From Streptomyces sp. NBC_00690 (GTDB lineage Bacteria; Actinomycetota; Actinomycetes; Streptomycetales; Streptomycetaceae), in NCBI RefSeq assembly GCF_036226685.1, contig NZ_CP109009.1, forward strand, positions 3,038,001 through 3,102,000: a stretch of 64,000 bases of DNA. Direction: 5' to 3'. Positions within the stretch are counted from its first letter, which is position 1; every line of letters begins with the position of its first letter. This document shows positions 10,414 to 19,953 of this stretch, one piece after another. Position numbers and translations under genes: made by a program. A model generated the notes under the pieces. That model did not search any database. It was not told the origin of the DNA and worked only from the letters and a program-made list of their open reading frames with translations.

Positions 10414-11409
10414 ATGAGTGAGAACCAGCCGGGCCCGTACGGGGGACAGCCGCAGCAGCCCGGGCCGTACGGCCAGCCGGGCCCCTACGGCCAGCAGCCG
10501 CAGGCCCCGCAGCCCGGCTATGGATATCCGCAGCAGGGCCAGCCCGGCCCGTACGGGTATCCCCAACAGGCTCCCCAGGGTGCACCCCAACAGCCGAATC
10601 CCTACAGCCAGCCCCAGCAGCCCGGCCAGTGGAGCGCACCGCAGCAGCCCGGCGCGTACGGTCAGCAGCCGCAGTATCCGGGGCAGGTCCCGCCTCCGCC
10701 GCCGGCCCCGAAGAAGAAGACCGGGTTGATCATCGGCATCGGGGTGGTGGCCCTCGCGGTGGTCGCCGGCGGTGCGTTCTTCCTGCTGCGTGACAGCGGC
10801 ACCAGCAACAGCACGGTGTCCGCCAGCACCAAGGGGCACAAGCTCACCCCCGCCGCGTCAGTCGGCGAGTACAAGAAGGGTGACCAGGAGAGGTCAGGTC
10901 CCCTTCCCTCGAAGGACAAGAAGGAAGCCGAGTCCTACGGCATCAAGAACGCCACCCAGGTGACCGTCACCTACAGGTCGGGCTCGGCGGCCAATCCTTT
11001 GAAGGGACGTGTGGCAACTTTCAGCGGGCTGTGGGGTGAGGTCACCGACCCCGGCAAGGCGATCGACGGCTACTTCGCAGGCATCGGCAAGAACGATGAC
11101 CAGAAGAACGCGGACGTCGGGGTCGAGTTGATCGGCAGCCCGACCGACGTCACGCCCGAAGGCTTCGAAGGCGCGCTGATGAAGTGCCAGGACGTGAAGC
11201 TGACGCCGAAGAACGACGCCGCGGGCACGGGGCCCAAGCAGTTGGAGATCCCCATGTGTGTCTGGGCCGACTACAGCACCATCGCCGCCATCAATTCGAT
11301 CGACATCGCCGAGGCAGCGGGTCAGGGCGGTAGCGGCGAGAAGATGACTCAAGAGAAGCTCGCGGAACTGACCGCCAAGTTCTACGAGACCTCGCGGACG
11401 AAGGTCTGA
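10414..11409 (+). CDS. Pro/Gln/Tyr-rich membrane-anchored exported protein
   Basis: A 331-residue protein. Residues 1-99 are a low-complexity Gly-Pro-Tyr-Gln tract built from PGPYGQ- and QPQQPG-like repeats, then a KKK stop-transfer edge, a single membrane helix at about 103-125 (LIIGIGVVALAVVAGGAFF), and a 200-residue outer domain with two Cys (KCQDVK and PMCVWAD) that could form a disulfide. This layout is frequent in Streptomyces lipoprotein-like or signalling membrane proteins of unknown role. Start is supported by GGAGGGG 10 bases before ATG. It is monocistronic, divergent from valS and convergent with clpX through a strong hairpin. No enzyme signature is visible. Confidence 0.88.
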   Translation: MSENQPGPYGGQPQQPGPYGQPGPYGQQPQAPQPGYGYPQQGQPGPYGYPQQAPQGAPQQPNPYSQPQQPGQWSAPQQPGAYGQQPQYPGQVPPPPPAPKKKTGLIIGIGVVALAVVAGGAFFLLRDSGTSNSTVSASTKGHKLTPAASVGEYKKGDQERSGPLPSKDKKEAESYGIKNATQVTVTYRSGSAANPLKGRVATFSGLWGEVTDPGKAIDGYFAGIGKNDDQKNADVGVELIGSPTDVTPEGFEGALMKCQDVKLTPKNDAAGTGPKQLEIPMCVWADYSTIAAINSIDIAEAAGQGGSGEKMTQEKLAELTAKFYETSRTKV

Positions 11410-11437
11410 CGGACGCGGTGTCCACTCGGACATAAAG

Positions 11438-11469
11438 AAGGGGCGCCCTCTGGGAGGGCGCCCCTTTCT
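11438..11469. terminator. Bidirectional terminator between the 10414 gene and clpX
   Basis: AAGGGGCGCCCTC, TGG and GAGGGCGCCCCTTT form a long GC-rich stem with A-rich and T-rich flanks, as expected for a terminator that serves both convergent genes. Confidence 0.85.
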
Positions 11470-11484
11470 CGTGCTTCTGGGTCG

Positions 11485-12768
11485 TCAGGCCGACTTCTCG
11501 TGCCGTCCGTCGTTCTTCACGATCCTCGGCACCAGCGTCGGGTTGACGTTGTTGCGCACCACGTCGGCCGTGATGACCACGCGGGCGACGTCCTTGCGCG
11601 ACGGCACCTCGTACATCACCGACTGGAGGACCTCCTCCATGATGGCGCGCAGTCCACGGGCGCCGGTGCCGCGCAAGATGGCCTGGTCGGCGATGGCTTC
11701 CAGGGCCGGGCGGTCGAAGTCCAGCTCGACACCGTCGAGTTCGAAGAGGCGCTGGTACTGCTTGACGAGGGCGTTGCGCGGCTCGACCAGGATCTGAAGC
11801 AGCGCCTCGCGGTCCAGGTTGTGAACCGAGGTCAGCACGGGCAGACGGCCGATGAACTCGGGGATCATCCCGAACTTCACCAGGTCTTCCGGCATGACCT
11901 CCTGGAACTGGTTGCTCGCCTCGATCTCGCGCTTGGAACGGATCGTGGCCCCGAATCCGATGCCCTTGGCGCCCGCGCGGGACTCGATGATCTTCTCCAG
12001 GCCGGCGAACGCGCCGCCCACGATGAACAGGACGTTCGTCGTGTCGATCTGGATGAACTCCTGGTGGGGGTGCTTGCGTCCGCCCTGGGGCGGTACGGAG
12101 GCGGTGGTGCCCTCCAGGATCTTCAGCAGTGCCTGCTGGACGCCTTCGCCCGAGACGTCGCGGGTGATCGAGGGGTTCTCGCTCTTGCGGGCGACCTTGT
12201 CGATCTCATCGATGTAGATGATCCCGGTCTCGGCCTTCTTGACGTCGTAGTCCGCCGCCTGGATCAGCTTGAGCAGGATGTTCTCGACGTCCTCGCCGAC
12301 GTAACCCGCTTCCGTCAGCGCGGTCGCGTCCGCGATGGCGAAGGGCACGTTGAGCATGCGGGCCAGGGTCTGGGCGAGCAGGGTCTTGCCGGAGCCGGTG
12401 GGGCCGAGGAGGAGGATGTTCGACTTGGCGAGCTCGATGGCGTCCTCGCGGCCCTGGGCGCCGCCGTTCTCGCCTGCCTGGACCCGCTTGTAGTGGTTGT
12501 AGACCGCTACGGAGAGGGCCTTCTTCGCGGGCTCCTGGCCGACGACGTAGCTTTCGAGGAACTCATAGATCTCGCGCGGTTTGGGCAGTTCCTCCCACCG
12601 CACTTCGGAGGTCTCTGCGAGCTCCTCCTCGATGATCTCATTACAGAGGTCGATGCACTCGTCGCAGATGTACACACCCGGGCCTGCGATGAGCTTCTTC
12701 ACCTGCTTCTGGCTCTTTCCGCAGAACGAGCACTTGAGCAGGTCGCCGCCATCACCGATGCGTGCCAC
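11485..12768 (-). CDS. clpX: ATP-dependent Clp protease ATP-binding subunit ClpX
   Basis: AAA+ unfoldase that feeds substrates to ClpP. The protein has 427 residues from GTG at 12768 ([13 protein letters not shown]), preceded by AAGGGG; the open frame to 12891 adds only noncoding-like residues. The zinc-binding domain has CSFC and CDECIDLC (about residues 13-45). Walker A is GPTGSGKT, Walker B is IIYIDEIDK, sensor regions follow, and the ClpP-docking IGF loop reads GKGIGFGAT. It is downstream of clpP1-clpP2 on the same strand, about 145 bases after clpP2, the usual Streptomyces arrangement. Confidence 0.98.
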   Translation of the reverse strand: MARIGDGGDLLKCSFCGKSQKQVKKLIAGPGVYICDECIDLCNEIIEEELAETSEVRWEELPKPREIYEFLESYVVGQEPAKKALSVAVYNHYKRVQAGENGGAQGREDAIELAKSNILLLGPTGSGKTLLAQTLARMLNVPFAIADATALTEAGYVGEDVENILLKLIQAADYDVKKAETGIIYIDEIDKVARKSENPSITRDVSGEGVQQALLKILEGTTASVPPQGGRKHPHQEFIQIDTTNVLFIVGGAFAGLEKIIESRAGAKGIGFGATIRSKREIEASNQFQEVMPEDLVKFGMIPEFIGRLPVLTSVHNLDREALLQILVEPRNALVKQYQRLFELDGVELDFDRPALEAIADQAILRGTGARGLRAIMEEVLQSVMYEVPSRKDVARVVITADVVRNNVNPTLVPRIVKNDGRHEKSA

Positions 12769-12913
12769 GAGGTGCTTCCCCTTCGCCTGGGAGCGGCTTG
12801 GTTCAGCCTGCTCCTGGTGCCTCATATCCGACGGTACCTTGCCGGGGCCCTCGTTCGGGCCCCCCTTGGCGCGGTTCACATTGTCGTGCACCGCACCAAG
12901 GGTGACTCACCGG

Positions 12914-13573
12914 TCAGGCCGCAGTGGCGGCCGTGCTCTTGCGAGTGGAGACGATCTGGTCGATCAGACCGTACGCGAGTGCATCCTCGGCGGTCAGGAT
13001 CTTGTCGCGCTCGATGTCGTCGCGAACCTTCTCGATCGGCGTGGTCGAGTGCTTGGCGAGCATCTCTTCCAACTGCTCGCGCATCCGCAGGATCTCCTTG
13101 GCCGCGATCTCCAGGTCGGAGAGCTGCTCCCGGCCGGTCTGGGAGGACGGCTGGTGGATGAGGACGCGGGTGTGGGGCAGGGCCATCCGCTTGCCGGGGG
13201 TACCGGCGGCGAGCAGCACGGCCGCGGCGGAGGCCGCCTGGCCCATGCAGACCGTCTGGATGTCCGGCTTCACGAACTGCATCGTGTCGTAGATGGCGGT
13301 CAGCGCGGTGAAGGAGCCACCGGGGCTGTTGATGTAGATGGAGATGTCCCGGTCGGGGTCCATCGACTCCAGGCACAGCAGCTGTGCCATGACGTCGTTG
13401 GCTGAGGCGTCGTCGATCTGCACGCCGAGGAAGATGATGCGCTCCTCGAACAGCTTCGCGTACGGGTCGTACTCGCGCACGCCCTGGGAGGTGCGCTCGA
13501 CGAAGCGCGGGACGACATAGCGGTTGTCCAGCTGCGTGCCGGTGTAGAGACCGCTCGCGGAGAAGTTGGTCAT
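12914..13573 (-). CDS. clpP2: ATP-dependent Clp protease proteolytic subunit ClpP2
   Basis: Serine protease subunit of 219 residues from ATG at 13573 ([10 protein letters not shown]); ATG at 13588 would add five residues, and GGATGG 11 bases upstream favours the inner start. Catalytic triad: Ser115 in [13 protein letters not shown], His140 in [13 protein letters not shown], and the Asp in DDIERDK near 189. It pairs with ClpP1 to form the mixed ClpP1P2 barrel used with ClpX and ClpC. The longer reading to 13978 overlaps clpP1 and is not credible. Confidence 0.96.
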   Translation of the reverse strand: MTNFSASGLYTGTQLDNRYVVPRFVERTSQGVREYDPYAKLFEERIIFLGVQIDDASANDVMAQLLCLESMDPDRDISIYINSPGGSFTALTAIYDTMQFVKPDIQTVCMGQAASAAAVLLAAGTPGKRMALPHTRVLIHQPSSQTGREQLSDLEIAAKEILRMREQLEEMLAKHSTTPIEKVRDDIERDKILTAEDALAYGLIDQIVSTRKSTAATAA

Positions 13574-13679
13574 GTGGGTGTTCACCATCCTGGTGGCGTT
13601 CTGCGGGGCGTTTCGCGGGCTGGGGTGGCGGAACGGGGCCTGGATCGGGTCCGGTGCGCCTAGGGGCCGTACCGGGCGA

Positions 13680-14297
13680 TCAGGCGCCGGTGCCGCCGCC
13701 GCCCGGGACACCCGACGCGGCGGAGATGATCTCGTCGATGAGGCCGTAGTCCTTGGCCTCCTGCGAGGTGAACCAGCGGTCGCGGTCGCCGTCGCGGATG
13801 ATCGCCTCGACGGTCTGGCCGGAGTGGCGGGCCGTGATCTCCGCCATGCGCTGCTTCGTGCGCAGCAGGTACTCCGCCTGGATCTTGATGTCGGAGGCGG
13901 TGCCACCGAGTCCGGCGGAGCCCTGGTGCATGAGGATGTCGGTGTTCGGCAGCGCGAAGCGCTTGCCGACCGCGCCACCGGTCAGCAGGAACTGGCCCAT
14001 GGAGGCCGCCATGCCCATACCGATGGTGACCACGTCGTTCGGGATGTACTGCATGGTGTCGTAGACCGCCATGCCGGCCGTCACCGAGCCGCCGGGGCTG
14101 TTGATGTAGAGGTAGATGTCCTTGTCGGGGTCGGCGGCAAGGAGCAGCAGCTGTGCGGTGATCTTGTTGGCGATGTCGTCGTCGACCTGCTGGCCGAGGA
14201 AGATAATGCGCTCGCCGAGCAGCCGGCTGTAGACCTGGTCGCCGAGGCCACCACCGAGGGACGGCTCACCGGCGGCGAAAGGCATCAGATTCGTCAC
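13680..14297 (-). CDS. clpP1: ATP-dependent Clp protease proteolytic subunit ClpP1
   Basis: Serine protease subunit of 205 residues. The GTG at 14297 ([13 protein letters not shown]) is chosen because AGGTGG lies 4 bases upstream and because this matches the known Streptomyces ClpP1 N-terminus; upstream frame to 14486 is unrelated. Triad: Ser99 in [10 protein letters not shown], His124 in [10 protein letters not shown], Asp173 in GDRDRWFTS. clpP2 follows after about 107 bases on the same strand. Expected regulation by PopR/ClgR-type factors cannot be confirmed from the sequence alone. Confidence 0.97.
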   Translation of the reverse strand: MTNLMPFAAGEPSLGGGLGDQVYSRLLGERIIFLGQQVDDDIANKITAQLLLLAADPDKDIYLYINSPGGSVTAGMAVYDTMQYIPNDVVTIGMGMAASMGQFLLTGGAVGKRFALPNTDILMHQGSAGLGGTASDIKIQAEYLLRTKQRMAEITARHSGQTVEAIIRDGDRDRWFTSQEAKDYGLIDEIISAASGVPGGGGTGA

Positions 14298-14468
14298 GTA
14301 TCCACCTGCTCGTCTCTGACGGCTGCCTGCCGTCTCAGCGTCTTCGTAGCCGGGGGCGGGTACTCCCCTGCCCTCGTACTCATGGACCCTAACGCGCAGG
14401 TCGGACAACGCCATCCCGGTTCCCGAACTGTTCGCTCGGAGCGCAAGGTGGTTAAGGAAACCAGAGCG

Positions 14469-14504
14469 CGCAGGGCCCGGACACAACGGTGTCCGGGCCC
14501 TGCG
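14469..14504 (-). terminator. Rho-independent-like terminator after tig
   Basis: CGCAGGGCCCGGACAC, an AACG loop, and GTGTCCGGGCCCTGCG make a 16-bp perfect stem just downstream of the tig stop and upstream of clpP1, so tig is probably transcribed apart from the clpP operon. Confidence 0.85.
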
Positions 14505-14524
14505 CTGGGACTGCTGGAAAAGGC

Positions 14525-15946
14525 TCAGGCGTCCTTGGTCGGCGTGGTCTCCGTGGCGTCGGTGGCCTCGGCGGACTCCTCCGCGACCTCGGTGGCCTCG
14601 GTGGTGGCCTCGACCGTCTCGGCGGCCTCGTCCTCGTCCACGTCCAGGTCAACGGGCTCGCCGTTGGTGTCGACGACCTTCACGGCCTCGACGACCAGGG
14701 CCAGCGCCTTGCCGCGGGCGACCTCGCCGACGAGCATCGGAACCTGGTTGCCCTCGACGACCGCCTGCGCGAACTGGTCGGGGCTCATGCCGGAGGAGGC
14801 CGCGCGCCGCATGAGGTGCTCGGTGAGCTCCTCCTGGTTGACGTTCAGCTTCTCCTTGTTGACCAGCGCGTCGAGCAGGAACTGGGTCTTGATGCCCTTG
14901 ACCGCCTGCTCCTTGGTCTCGGTCTCGAACTCCTCGACCGTCTTGCCCTGGATCTCCAGGTACTTCGTGAGGTCGAGACCCATCTGCCCGAGCTGGTGGT
15001 GCTCAAGGTTGTGCTTGCGGGTGTTGACCTCGTCCTCAAGGAGCTTCTCGGGGATCGGGATCTCGGCCAGCTTCAGCAGCTCTTCGAGCACGCGCTCCTG
15101 GGCCTGGGTGGCCTGGTCGTACTGCTTGGTGTTCTCCAGGCGCTTGCGGCTGTCGGCCTTCAGCTCGTCGAGCGTGTCGAACTCGCTGGCCAGCTGTGCG
15201 AAGTCATCGTCCAGCGCAGGCAGCTCACGGGCGGCGACCTGGGTGATCTTGACGGTGACCTCGGCCTCCTTGCCCGCTGCGGAGCCGCCCTTGAGCTCGG
15301 AGGTGAAGGTGGCCTCGCCACCGACCTCCAGGCCCTTCACGGCCTCGTCGATGCCGTCGAGGAGCTCACCGGAGCCGATGGTGTAGGGAATGGCGTTGGC
15401 GACGCCGTCCTCCAGCACCTCTCCGTCGACCTTGGCCTCCAGGTCGATCGTGACGACGTCGCCGTCTTCGGCGGCGCGCTCGACCGGCGAGGTGGAGGCG
15501 AACCGCTCGCGCAGCTGCTCCACGGCCTCGTCGATGTCCTCTTCGGTGACCTCGACGGAGTCCACGGTGACCTCGATGCCGGAGTAGTCCGGAATCTCGA
15601 TCTCGGGACGGATGTCGACCTCAGCGGTGAAGTTCAGCGTGTCGCCGTCCTTCAGCTCGGTGATGTCGACCTCGGGCTGGCCGAGGGGATTGATCTCCGC
15701 CTCGTTGACCGCTTCGGTGTAGAACTTCGGAAGGGCGTCGTTGACGGCCTCCTCCAGCACAGCACCACGGCCGAACCGCTGGTCGATCACTCGGGCCGGG
15801 ACCTTGCCCTTACGGAAGCCCTTGACCGTGACCTGCTGGTTGATCTTCTTGTACGCCGCGTCGAGGCTGTCCTTGAGCTCCTCGAAGGGCACCTCGACAG
15901 TGAGCCGAACCCGGGTCGGGTTCAGGGTCTCCACGGCGCTCTTCAC
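14525..15946 (-). CDS. tig: Trigger factor
   Basis: Ribosome-bound chaperone with peptidyl-prolyl isomerase activity. The protein has 473 residues from GTG at 15946 ([19 protein letters not shown]), with AAGGAGA 8 bases upstream. The N-terminal ribosome-binding domain carries the signature [14 protein letters not shown] near residues 40-53, followed by the FKBP-type domain (about 155-240) and the helical C-terminal domain. The last 40 residues are a very acidic Ala/Glu/Thr tail, common in actinobacterial Tig. It sits upstream of clpP1-clpP2-clpX on the same strand. Confidence 0.97.
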   Translation of the reverse strand: MKSAVETLNPTRVRLTVEVPFEELKDSLDAAYKKINQQVTVKGFRKGKVPARVIDQRFGRGAVLEEAVNDALPKFYTEAVNEAEINPLGQPEVDITELKDGDTLNFTAEVDIRPEIEIPDYSGIEVTVDSVEVTEEDIDEAVEQLRERFASTSPVERAAEDGDVVTIDLEAKVDGEVLEDGVANAIPYTIGSGELLDGIDEAVKGLEVGGEATFTSELKGGSAAGKEAEVTVKITQVAARELPALDDDFAQLASEFDTLDELKADSRKRLENTKQYDQATQAQERVLEELLKLAEIPIPEKLLEDEVNTRKHNLEHHQLGQMGLDLTKYLEIQGKTVEEFETETKEQAVKGIKTQFLLDALVNKEKLNVNQEELTEHLMRRAASSGMSPDQFAQAVVEGNQVPMLVGEVARGKALALVVEAVKVVDTNGEPVDLDVDEDEAAETVEATTEATEVAEESAEATDATETTPTKDA

Positions 15947-16126
15947 GGTTCGGTCTCCTTGGTGGCTGAAATACTGGGGTTCTACCGCGTCCACCGCACA
16001 CTGTGGGGACTCAGCTGATCGGCCCGGATCACGTCTCAGTCGTCGGACACACGGGCACGCAGCTTGCATAGTAGCCGCACGCAGGATGAGCCCCACAATG
16101 CGATCTTGTGAGGGCTCGGATGATGT

Positions 16127-16203
16127 TGGTCGGGGTGGCCGGATTCGAACCGACGACCTTCCGCTCCCAAAGCGGACGCGCTACCAAGCTGCGCCACACC
16201 CCG
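16127..16203 (-). tRNA. tRNA-Pro, anticodon TGG
   Basis: Read on the minus strand, CGGGGTG pairs with CACCCCG as the acceptor stem. The anticodon loop TTTGGGA gives TGG, and the T arm has GGTTCGAATCC. The discriminator A and a genomically encoded CCA (16127-16129) follow. Confidence 0.96.
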
Positions 16204-16379
16204 TTGGTGCGAGACGTAGGGTACAGGGTCTTCGGGGGCCGCTGCTGCCGGTTATCGCGGGGGTGGAGGCGTACGCGGGGGCTCGCGCGGAAGCGGTGTG
16301 CGTCCTCGCCCTGCGACCCGCTACGATGCTTCTCGTACCGACGGCCGCCCCCACGGGGGTGACCTGCGGTGCGAGCTTT

Positions 16380-16450
16380 GCGGGCGTAGCTCAATGGTAG
16401 AGCCCTAGTCTTCCAAACTAGCTACGCGGGTTCGATTCCCGTCGCCCGCT
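16380..16450 (+). tRNA. tRNA-Gly, anticodon TCC (integration target)
   Basis: Acceptor GCGGGCG pairs with CGCCCGC. The anticodon loop CTTCCAA gives TCC, and the T arm has GGGTTCGATTCCC. CCA is encoded at 16451-16453. The 3' half of the gene forms the attL core, and the integration leaves the tRNA intact. Confidence 0.97.
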
Positions 16451-16460
16451 CCAAATGACT
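16409..16460 (+). repeat. attL, 52-bp direct repeat in the 3' half of tRNA-Gly
   Basis: Identical to 26151-26202. It runs from the anticodon loop through the T arm and CCA to CCAAATGACT. Sequence differs immediately outside both copies. Confidence 0.95.
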
Positions 16461-16501
16461 CAGGGCCAGGTAAGAGGACTATTCCTCCACCTGGCCCTGA
16501 G
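16459..16501. terminator. Hairpin terminator between tRNA-Gly and int
   Basis: CTCAGGGCCAGGT and ACCTGGCCCTGAG form a 13-bp perfect stem with further internal pairing, followed by CGTTTT. It ends tRNA-Gly transcription and may also stop int transcription from the other side. It was probably brought in by the element. Confidence 0.8.
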
Positions 16502-16519
16502 CGTTTTGGGGACCTTCGT

Positions 16520-17686
16520 TCAGTCCCGCGTGTCCCCCACATGCCCCTTGGACTTTCGATCTACCTTCCGGGGTTTCCGGACGTCCGTCCGGCCCGTCTT
16601 GACGAGACCGCTCACAGCGTCGGCAATAAGCCGATCCCGGTCCGCACTCGCGTGCTGGTAAATCAAGGCCGCACGGGCCGTACTGTGGCCCATTCGAGAC
16701 ATAAGTTCCCGCGTGCTTGCCCCCGTAGAAGCGGCCAAGGTATTGCCCGTATGCCGCAGGTCGTGGAAGTGCAGGCCCTTGATCCCAGCCTCCTCACACG
16801 CCTTGCGCCACAGCCGGTTGAAGTGGTTCCGGCGCGGGGTTGCTCCCTTGGCACCGATGAACACCCGACCGTCTGCACCCGACTCGGCGAAGCCGTGCAG
16901 GTGATCGAGGATCTCCCCGAGAATCACGGCAGGGATCGCAACGGTGCGCTTACCCGCCGCGCTCTTGGGAGCCTTGATCTCCTGCTTCCCGTTGAAGAGT
17001 TCGGCCACAGCCCGCCGAACACGCACGGTCCCCCGCTCTAGATCGATATCACGGCGATGCAGGCCGACGAGTTCGCCCCAGCGCAGGCCCAGGAATCCGG
17101 CCATGAGCACCAGAACCCGGTAGCGCGGCTGGATCGTTGAGGCGAGGTCGTACACCTCTTGGACCGTGGCAGTGGGGCGCTCCGGAGTGTGAACGATGCT
17201 GGCGCCCTTGATCACACACGGGTTGCGCCTGATCATCTGATCAGACACAGCCGTCGCCATAATGGCCCGCAGGAGGGCGTACGCTTTCGCGACCGTGGTC
17301 GGCCCCGTGCCGGAGACGAGCTTGTCAGCCCTCCAACGGCGCACGACAGGCGGTGAAATGTCCGCAACAGCCACAGTGCCGAAGCACGGCTCCAGGTGAT
17401 TCCTCAGCAGTGAACCGTAGAGCTGGCGGGTGGTCACGGTGAGTTCCCGCTCTGCGATCCACGCGACGGCATACGGGCCAAACGGAACCTTCCCAGCGTC
17501 GGGATCATGCCAATCACCACGGCGCATCTCAGTCTGTTTGTCGGCAAGCCAATCGTCAGCGTCCTTCTTTGTGCGGAAGGTCTCCGGAGCCGGCCGAAGC
17601 AAGCCGTCAGGACCGACGTAGCGAGCCTGGTAGCGACCGGAAGGAAGCTTGCGAACACGGCCGAACTGTCGACGCTTCCCAGCCAT
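16520..17686 (-). CDS. int: Tyrosine site-specific recombinase (AICE integrase)
   Basis: Integrates and, with Xis, excises the element at tRNA-Gly. The protein has 388 residues: an N-terminal AP2-like arm-binding domain (about 1-60), a core-binding SAM-like domain (about 65-165), and a catalytic domain (about 170-375). Catalytic residues are visible: Arg202 in GLRWGEL, His308 and Arg311 in HFHDLRHTG, His334 in MGHST, and Tyr343 in ALIYQHA. Its ATG overlaps the xis stop by one base (ATGA), so xis and int are translationally coupled. It lies next to attL, as in pSAM2. Confidence 0.97.
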   Translation of the reverse strand: MAGKRRQFGRVRKLPSGRYQARYVGPDGLLRPAPETFRTKKDADDWLADKQTEMRRGDWHDPDAGKVPFGPYAVAWIAERELTVTTRQLYGSLLRNHLEPCFGTVAVADISPPVVRRWRADKLVSGTGPTTVAKAYALLRAIMATAVSDQMIRRNPCVIKGASIVHTPERPTATVQEVYDLASTIQPRYRVLVLMAGFLGLRWGELVGLHRRDIDLERGTVRVRRAVAELFNGKQEIKAPKSAAGKRTVAIPAVILGEILDHLHGFAESGADGRVFIGAKGATPRRNHFNRLWRKACEEAGIKGLHFHDLRHTGNTLAASTGASTRELMSRMGHSTARAALIYQHASADRDRLIADAVSGLVKTGRTDVRKPRKVDRKSKGHVGDTRD

Positions 17687-17901
17687 CAGGCAGCCACCCC
17701 CCGCGGGTTGCCGAGCCGACGCGGTTGCACCGTGTTCGCTGCCACGAAAGCCTCTACCGCCCGCTCAGGGATGCGGACGTGTCGCCCGACCTTGACGAAG
17801 GTGATGCGACGTTCTTCGATGAGCCGCCGCGGGAAGCGAACCGTGGTACCCAACAGCACGGCGACTTCCTGCACCTTCAGTAGGCGTTCCATGGTCACCA
17901 C
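17686..17901 (-). CDS. xis: Excisionase-like helix-turn-helix protein
   Basis: A 71-residue protein with an HTH_17 (MerR-like winged) domain: MERLLKVQEVAVLLG, then FVKVGRHVRIPERAVEAFV. This form is typical of recombination directionality factors that sit before AICE integrases. Start is either ATG at 17901, which overlaps rep by 7 bases, or ATG at 17892 (MERLLKV). The stop overlaps the int start. DNA bending for excision is inferred from family and position. Confidence 0.9.
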   Translation of the reverse strand: MVTMERLLKVQEVAVLLGTTVRFPRRLIEERRITFVKVGRHVRIPERAVEAFVAANTVQPRRLGNPRGVAA

Positions 17902-19292
17902 TCCCCCTCGGTGTCGTGCAGTTCGTTGCGTGCTTCGCGGGCTAGTTCTCGGTTGGCTTGGAGGTCGTTGTGGATGGTGGCTGCGAGCCAGGTTTCGCCG
18001 GGTGTGTGGCCGTGTCCGGCGTAGGTCCAGTGGGCGATGACGAGGGTTGTTGCTTCGGGGTGTTCGTCGAGGTCGGGGAGGCCAAGACGCCGGCGTTCTT
18101 GTGATGCGCGGTAGTCGGCCCGGATTTGGCGGAGTGTGCCGAGGGTGGTGGAGTAGCTGCGGGATTTGGTGGAGAAGTGGCCGCGGAAGCCGAGCATGTG
18201 GGCCCAGTCGCGTAACCGGCGTTCGGGGTAGGCGGGGTGGAGGTCGAGGCAGGCCGCCATCAACCTGCGTGTGTGGTGGGGCAGATCGAGCAGGGTCAAG
18301 GCTTCGTGGTTGCCGACAGGTCGATCAGGTCCGCCCGTGATCTCAGCCGCTTTGGTCGCGTATTTGGCGACGTAGGAGGCCACCGCCGCTTCCGTGATCT
18401 CGGTGTCGTCGCCGAAGGCCAGGATGGGGCGTACGTCGAGCTGTGTGCCCCAGGTGAGAGTGCGGGCGGGTTGGTCACCGGCTGGAGGCACATCCACCTC
18501 AACGCGGGCAGCGGCGGCCCGGATCGCATCGTCGAGGAGGTCGAGGGTTGCCCAGGAGGGTGGGGGTGTGTCGGGTCCGTCTGGCCCGTCGAAGCGGATG
18601 ACGGCATGGAAGTGCACAGCCCCGCGCTTTTGGTACTCAGCAACCTTCCCGAAGGAGATGCGCGACTGGTCGCGTGCAGCCTGTTGGGTGAGTCCTGCCC
18701 GCTTGGCGATCTCCCGGCGGAGGTAGATGGTGAAGTACCGCCACAGGTCGGAGGCGTGGTTGTTCCACAGCACCGCCCCCGCGTAGTCGTAGGTGAGGGG
18801 GTCGAGTGCCGTGCCCAGGACGGGATCATTCTCGGGGTGGTGGGTGCCGCAGCGGCAGGGACGATGACCGCCCGCGGGACGGTTGTGGACGGGGCCGAAG
18901 CTGGGTGCGGTGAGGGTGGCGAACACCCGGGGGTGATCCCTCACCGTCTCTGGGGTGCCCTTGGCCACGTCGCCGGTGAGTCCGGCCCGGATCAGGTGGT
19001 AGGTGTCTCCCGCGTAGGTCCAGGCGCAGGCGGGGCAGCGCGAGGCACGACGGTTTCCGCACGCCACTCGCAGACTTCCGCCCGGCTCGCCCTCGGTCGA
19101 GTAGGAGTGGAGGACCTGCCCGCTCGCACGATCCCGGGTGACTGTCGTGCCCTGGAGGTGGATGGGGTCGGAGCAGCCGCCCGTACGGCGGATCTGGTCT
19201 TGCCAGCGGTCGAAGCCGGGGGACCCGGCCACCCTCAGCGCGTCGGCGAGGGTGGTCGGGTCCAGGCCCGCCATGGTGGCGGTGTCGGTCAC
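17895..19292 (-). CDS. rep: Rolling-circle replication initiator (RepSA-like)
   Basis: A 465-residue protein that nicks the double-strand origin of the excised circle. Seen: a zinc-ribbon-like region (CGNRRASRCPAC near 78-89 and CRCGTHH near 146-152), the HUH metal-binding motif AVHFHAVIR (His227 and His229), and the downstream tyrosine motif SYVAKYATK (Tyr307 and Tyr311). This matches pSAM2 RepSA and other actinobacterial RCR initiators. It overlaps the preceding small gene by 4 bases and xis by 7, so these are one tight operon running into int. Confidence 0.94.
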   Translation of the reverse strand: MTDTATMAGLDPTTLADALRVAGSPGFDRWQDQIRRTGGCSDPIHLQGTTVTRDRASGQVLHSYSTEGEPGGSLRVACGNRRASRCPACAWTYAGDTYHLIRAGLTGDVAKGTPETVRDHPRVFATLTAPSFGPVHNRPAGGHRPCRCGTHHPENDPVLGTALDPLTYDYAGAVLWNNHASDLWRYFTIYLRREIAKRAGLTQQAARDQSRISFGKVAEYQKRGAVHFHAVIRFDGPDGPDTPPPSWATLDLLDDAIRAAAARVEVDVPPAGDQPARTLTWGTQLDVRPILAFGDDTEITEAAVASYVAKYATKAAEITGGPDRPVGNHEALTLLDLPHHTRRLMAACLDLHPAYPERRLRDWAHMLGFRGHFSTKSRSYSTTLGTLRQIRADYRASQERRRLGLPDLDEHPEATTLVIAHWTYAGHGHTPGETWLAATIHNDLQANRELAREARNELHDTEGEW

Positions 19293-19459
19293 TTGCCGTT
19301 CTCCTTGGGTGGGTGGGCAGTGAGCCAGGCTTCGGCGCAGACCTTGTGCACCGGCTTGCCCCGGTCGGAGCGAAGCGGAGTGGGTTTGCCGCAGCAGACA
19401 CAGGGCTGGTCGCCGGAGTGGTCGAAGTGCTTCTTGTCGCTCCAGTCGAGGCAGGTCAC
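19289..19459 (-). CDS. Small zinc-finger-like element protein
   Basis: A 56-residue protein from GTG at 19459 (VTCLDWSDKKHF). It carries CVCCGKPTPL and a later KVCAEAW, suggesting a small metal-binding fold. Its stop overlaps the rep start by ATGA, and its start overlaps the preceding gene's stop. The longer open frame to 19834 is a shadow of two other genes. Such Cys-rich peptides are routine upstream of rep in AICEs; the exact role is not known. Confidence 0.72.
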   Translation of the reverse strand: MTCLDWSDKKHFDHSGDQPCVCCGKPTPLRSDRGKPVHKVCAEAWLTAHPPKENGK

Positions 19460-19668
19460 CAGCGCCGCCCCTTCTTGTGCGTGCTGGCGGACGGTGAGGA
19501 AGGGCCGGAGGTCTGTCCAGAAGGCTGGGAGTCGTCGCCGCAGCCGATAGCGGTGTGTGCTTGGTCGATGCGTCGCAGCATCGCGCCGTCCAGCTTCATG
19601 CGGTCGATAGCGTCCTGAAGCTCGTACGGGTCTTCGTTGTCGTTGCCCTTGCGGCTGAAGATCCCCAT
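19456..19668 (-). CDS. Small MGIF-type element protein
   Basis: A 70-residue acidic-to-basic protein beginning MGIFSRKGNDNEDPYE, with a helix (ELQDAIDRMKLDGAMLRRID) and a Ser/Gly-rich tail. The N-terminus resembles those of the proteins at 19953-20159 (MGLFKNSN) and 20248-20487 (MGLFNRKK), so the three may be one family. Start and stop overlap both neighbours by a few bases. Function unknown; probably transfer or copy control. Confidence 0.72.
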   Translation of the reverse strand: MGIFSRKGNDNEDPYELQDAIDRMKLDGAMLRRIDQAHTAIGCGDDSQPSGQTSGPSSPSASTHKKGRRW

Positions 19669-19862
19669 CAGGCCACCTCGGAGTACTGCGTGGTGCGGGA
19701 GGCGACTGTGGGGCGGGTGCCGGTGCCGCGGCAGGCCGGGCAGGAGACACAGGTGGTCGATCGGCTGCCGTTGCGGCGAGATGCCGCGGTCGTGACGACC
19801 ACGAGCGGGAAGCCGTCACAGTCAGCACAGACACGTACGCGGACAGGGCTGGAGTGGGCCAT
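19668..19862 (-). CDS. Small Cys-rich mobile-element protein
   Basis: A 64-residue protein with CADCDG near residue 12 and CVSCPACRGTG near residues 38-48, the second resembling a DnaJ-type CxxCxGxG zinc motif. This is a common 'mobile element transfer protein' type in Streptomyces AICEs. The stop overlaps the ATG of the next gene, so translation is coupled. Exact role unknown. Confidence 0.75.
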   Translation of the reverse strand: MAHSSPVRVRVCADCDGFPLVVVTTAASRRNGSRSTTCVSCPACRGTGTRPTVASRTTQYSEVA

Positions 19863-19874
19863 GATGGGAGTGCC

Positions 19875-19953
19875 TTTCGGGTCCGTTGGATCTGGGAGGG
19901 ATGGGCCCCGGGGCGGCGGATACTTGGCGGTTGAGGCCGCCCCGGGGGCTGGT
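19875..19953. repeat. 79-bp intergenic direct repeat, copy 1
   Basis: Identical to 20170-20248. Contains CCCCGGGGCGGC and GCCGCCCCGGGG arms around a short loop, a strong hairpin placed right after a stop codon. It could act as an mRNA stabiliser or terminator. Confidence 0.85.

Noticed and set aside
11500..13161. Plus-strand frame of 553 residues
   Set aside because: Antisense to clpX and clpP2, which carry complete catalytic motifs on the other strand.
12914..13978. Longer ClpP2 form of 354 residues
   Set aside because: The added N-terminus is read from clpP1 antisense-free frame noise (Arg/Ser/Thr-rich); normal ClpP2 starts near 13573-13588.
13566..15386. Plus-strand frame of 606 residues
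   Set aside because: Antisense to clpP1 and tig.
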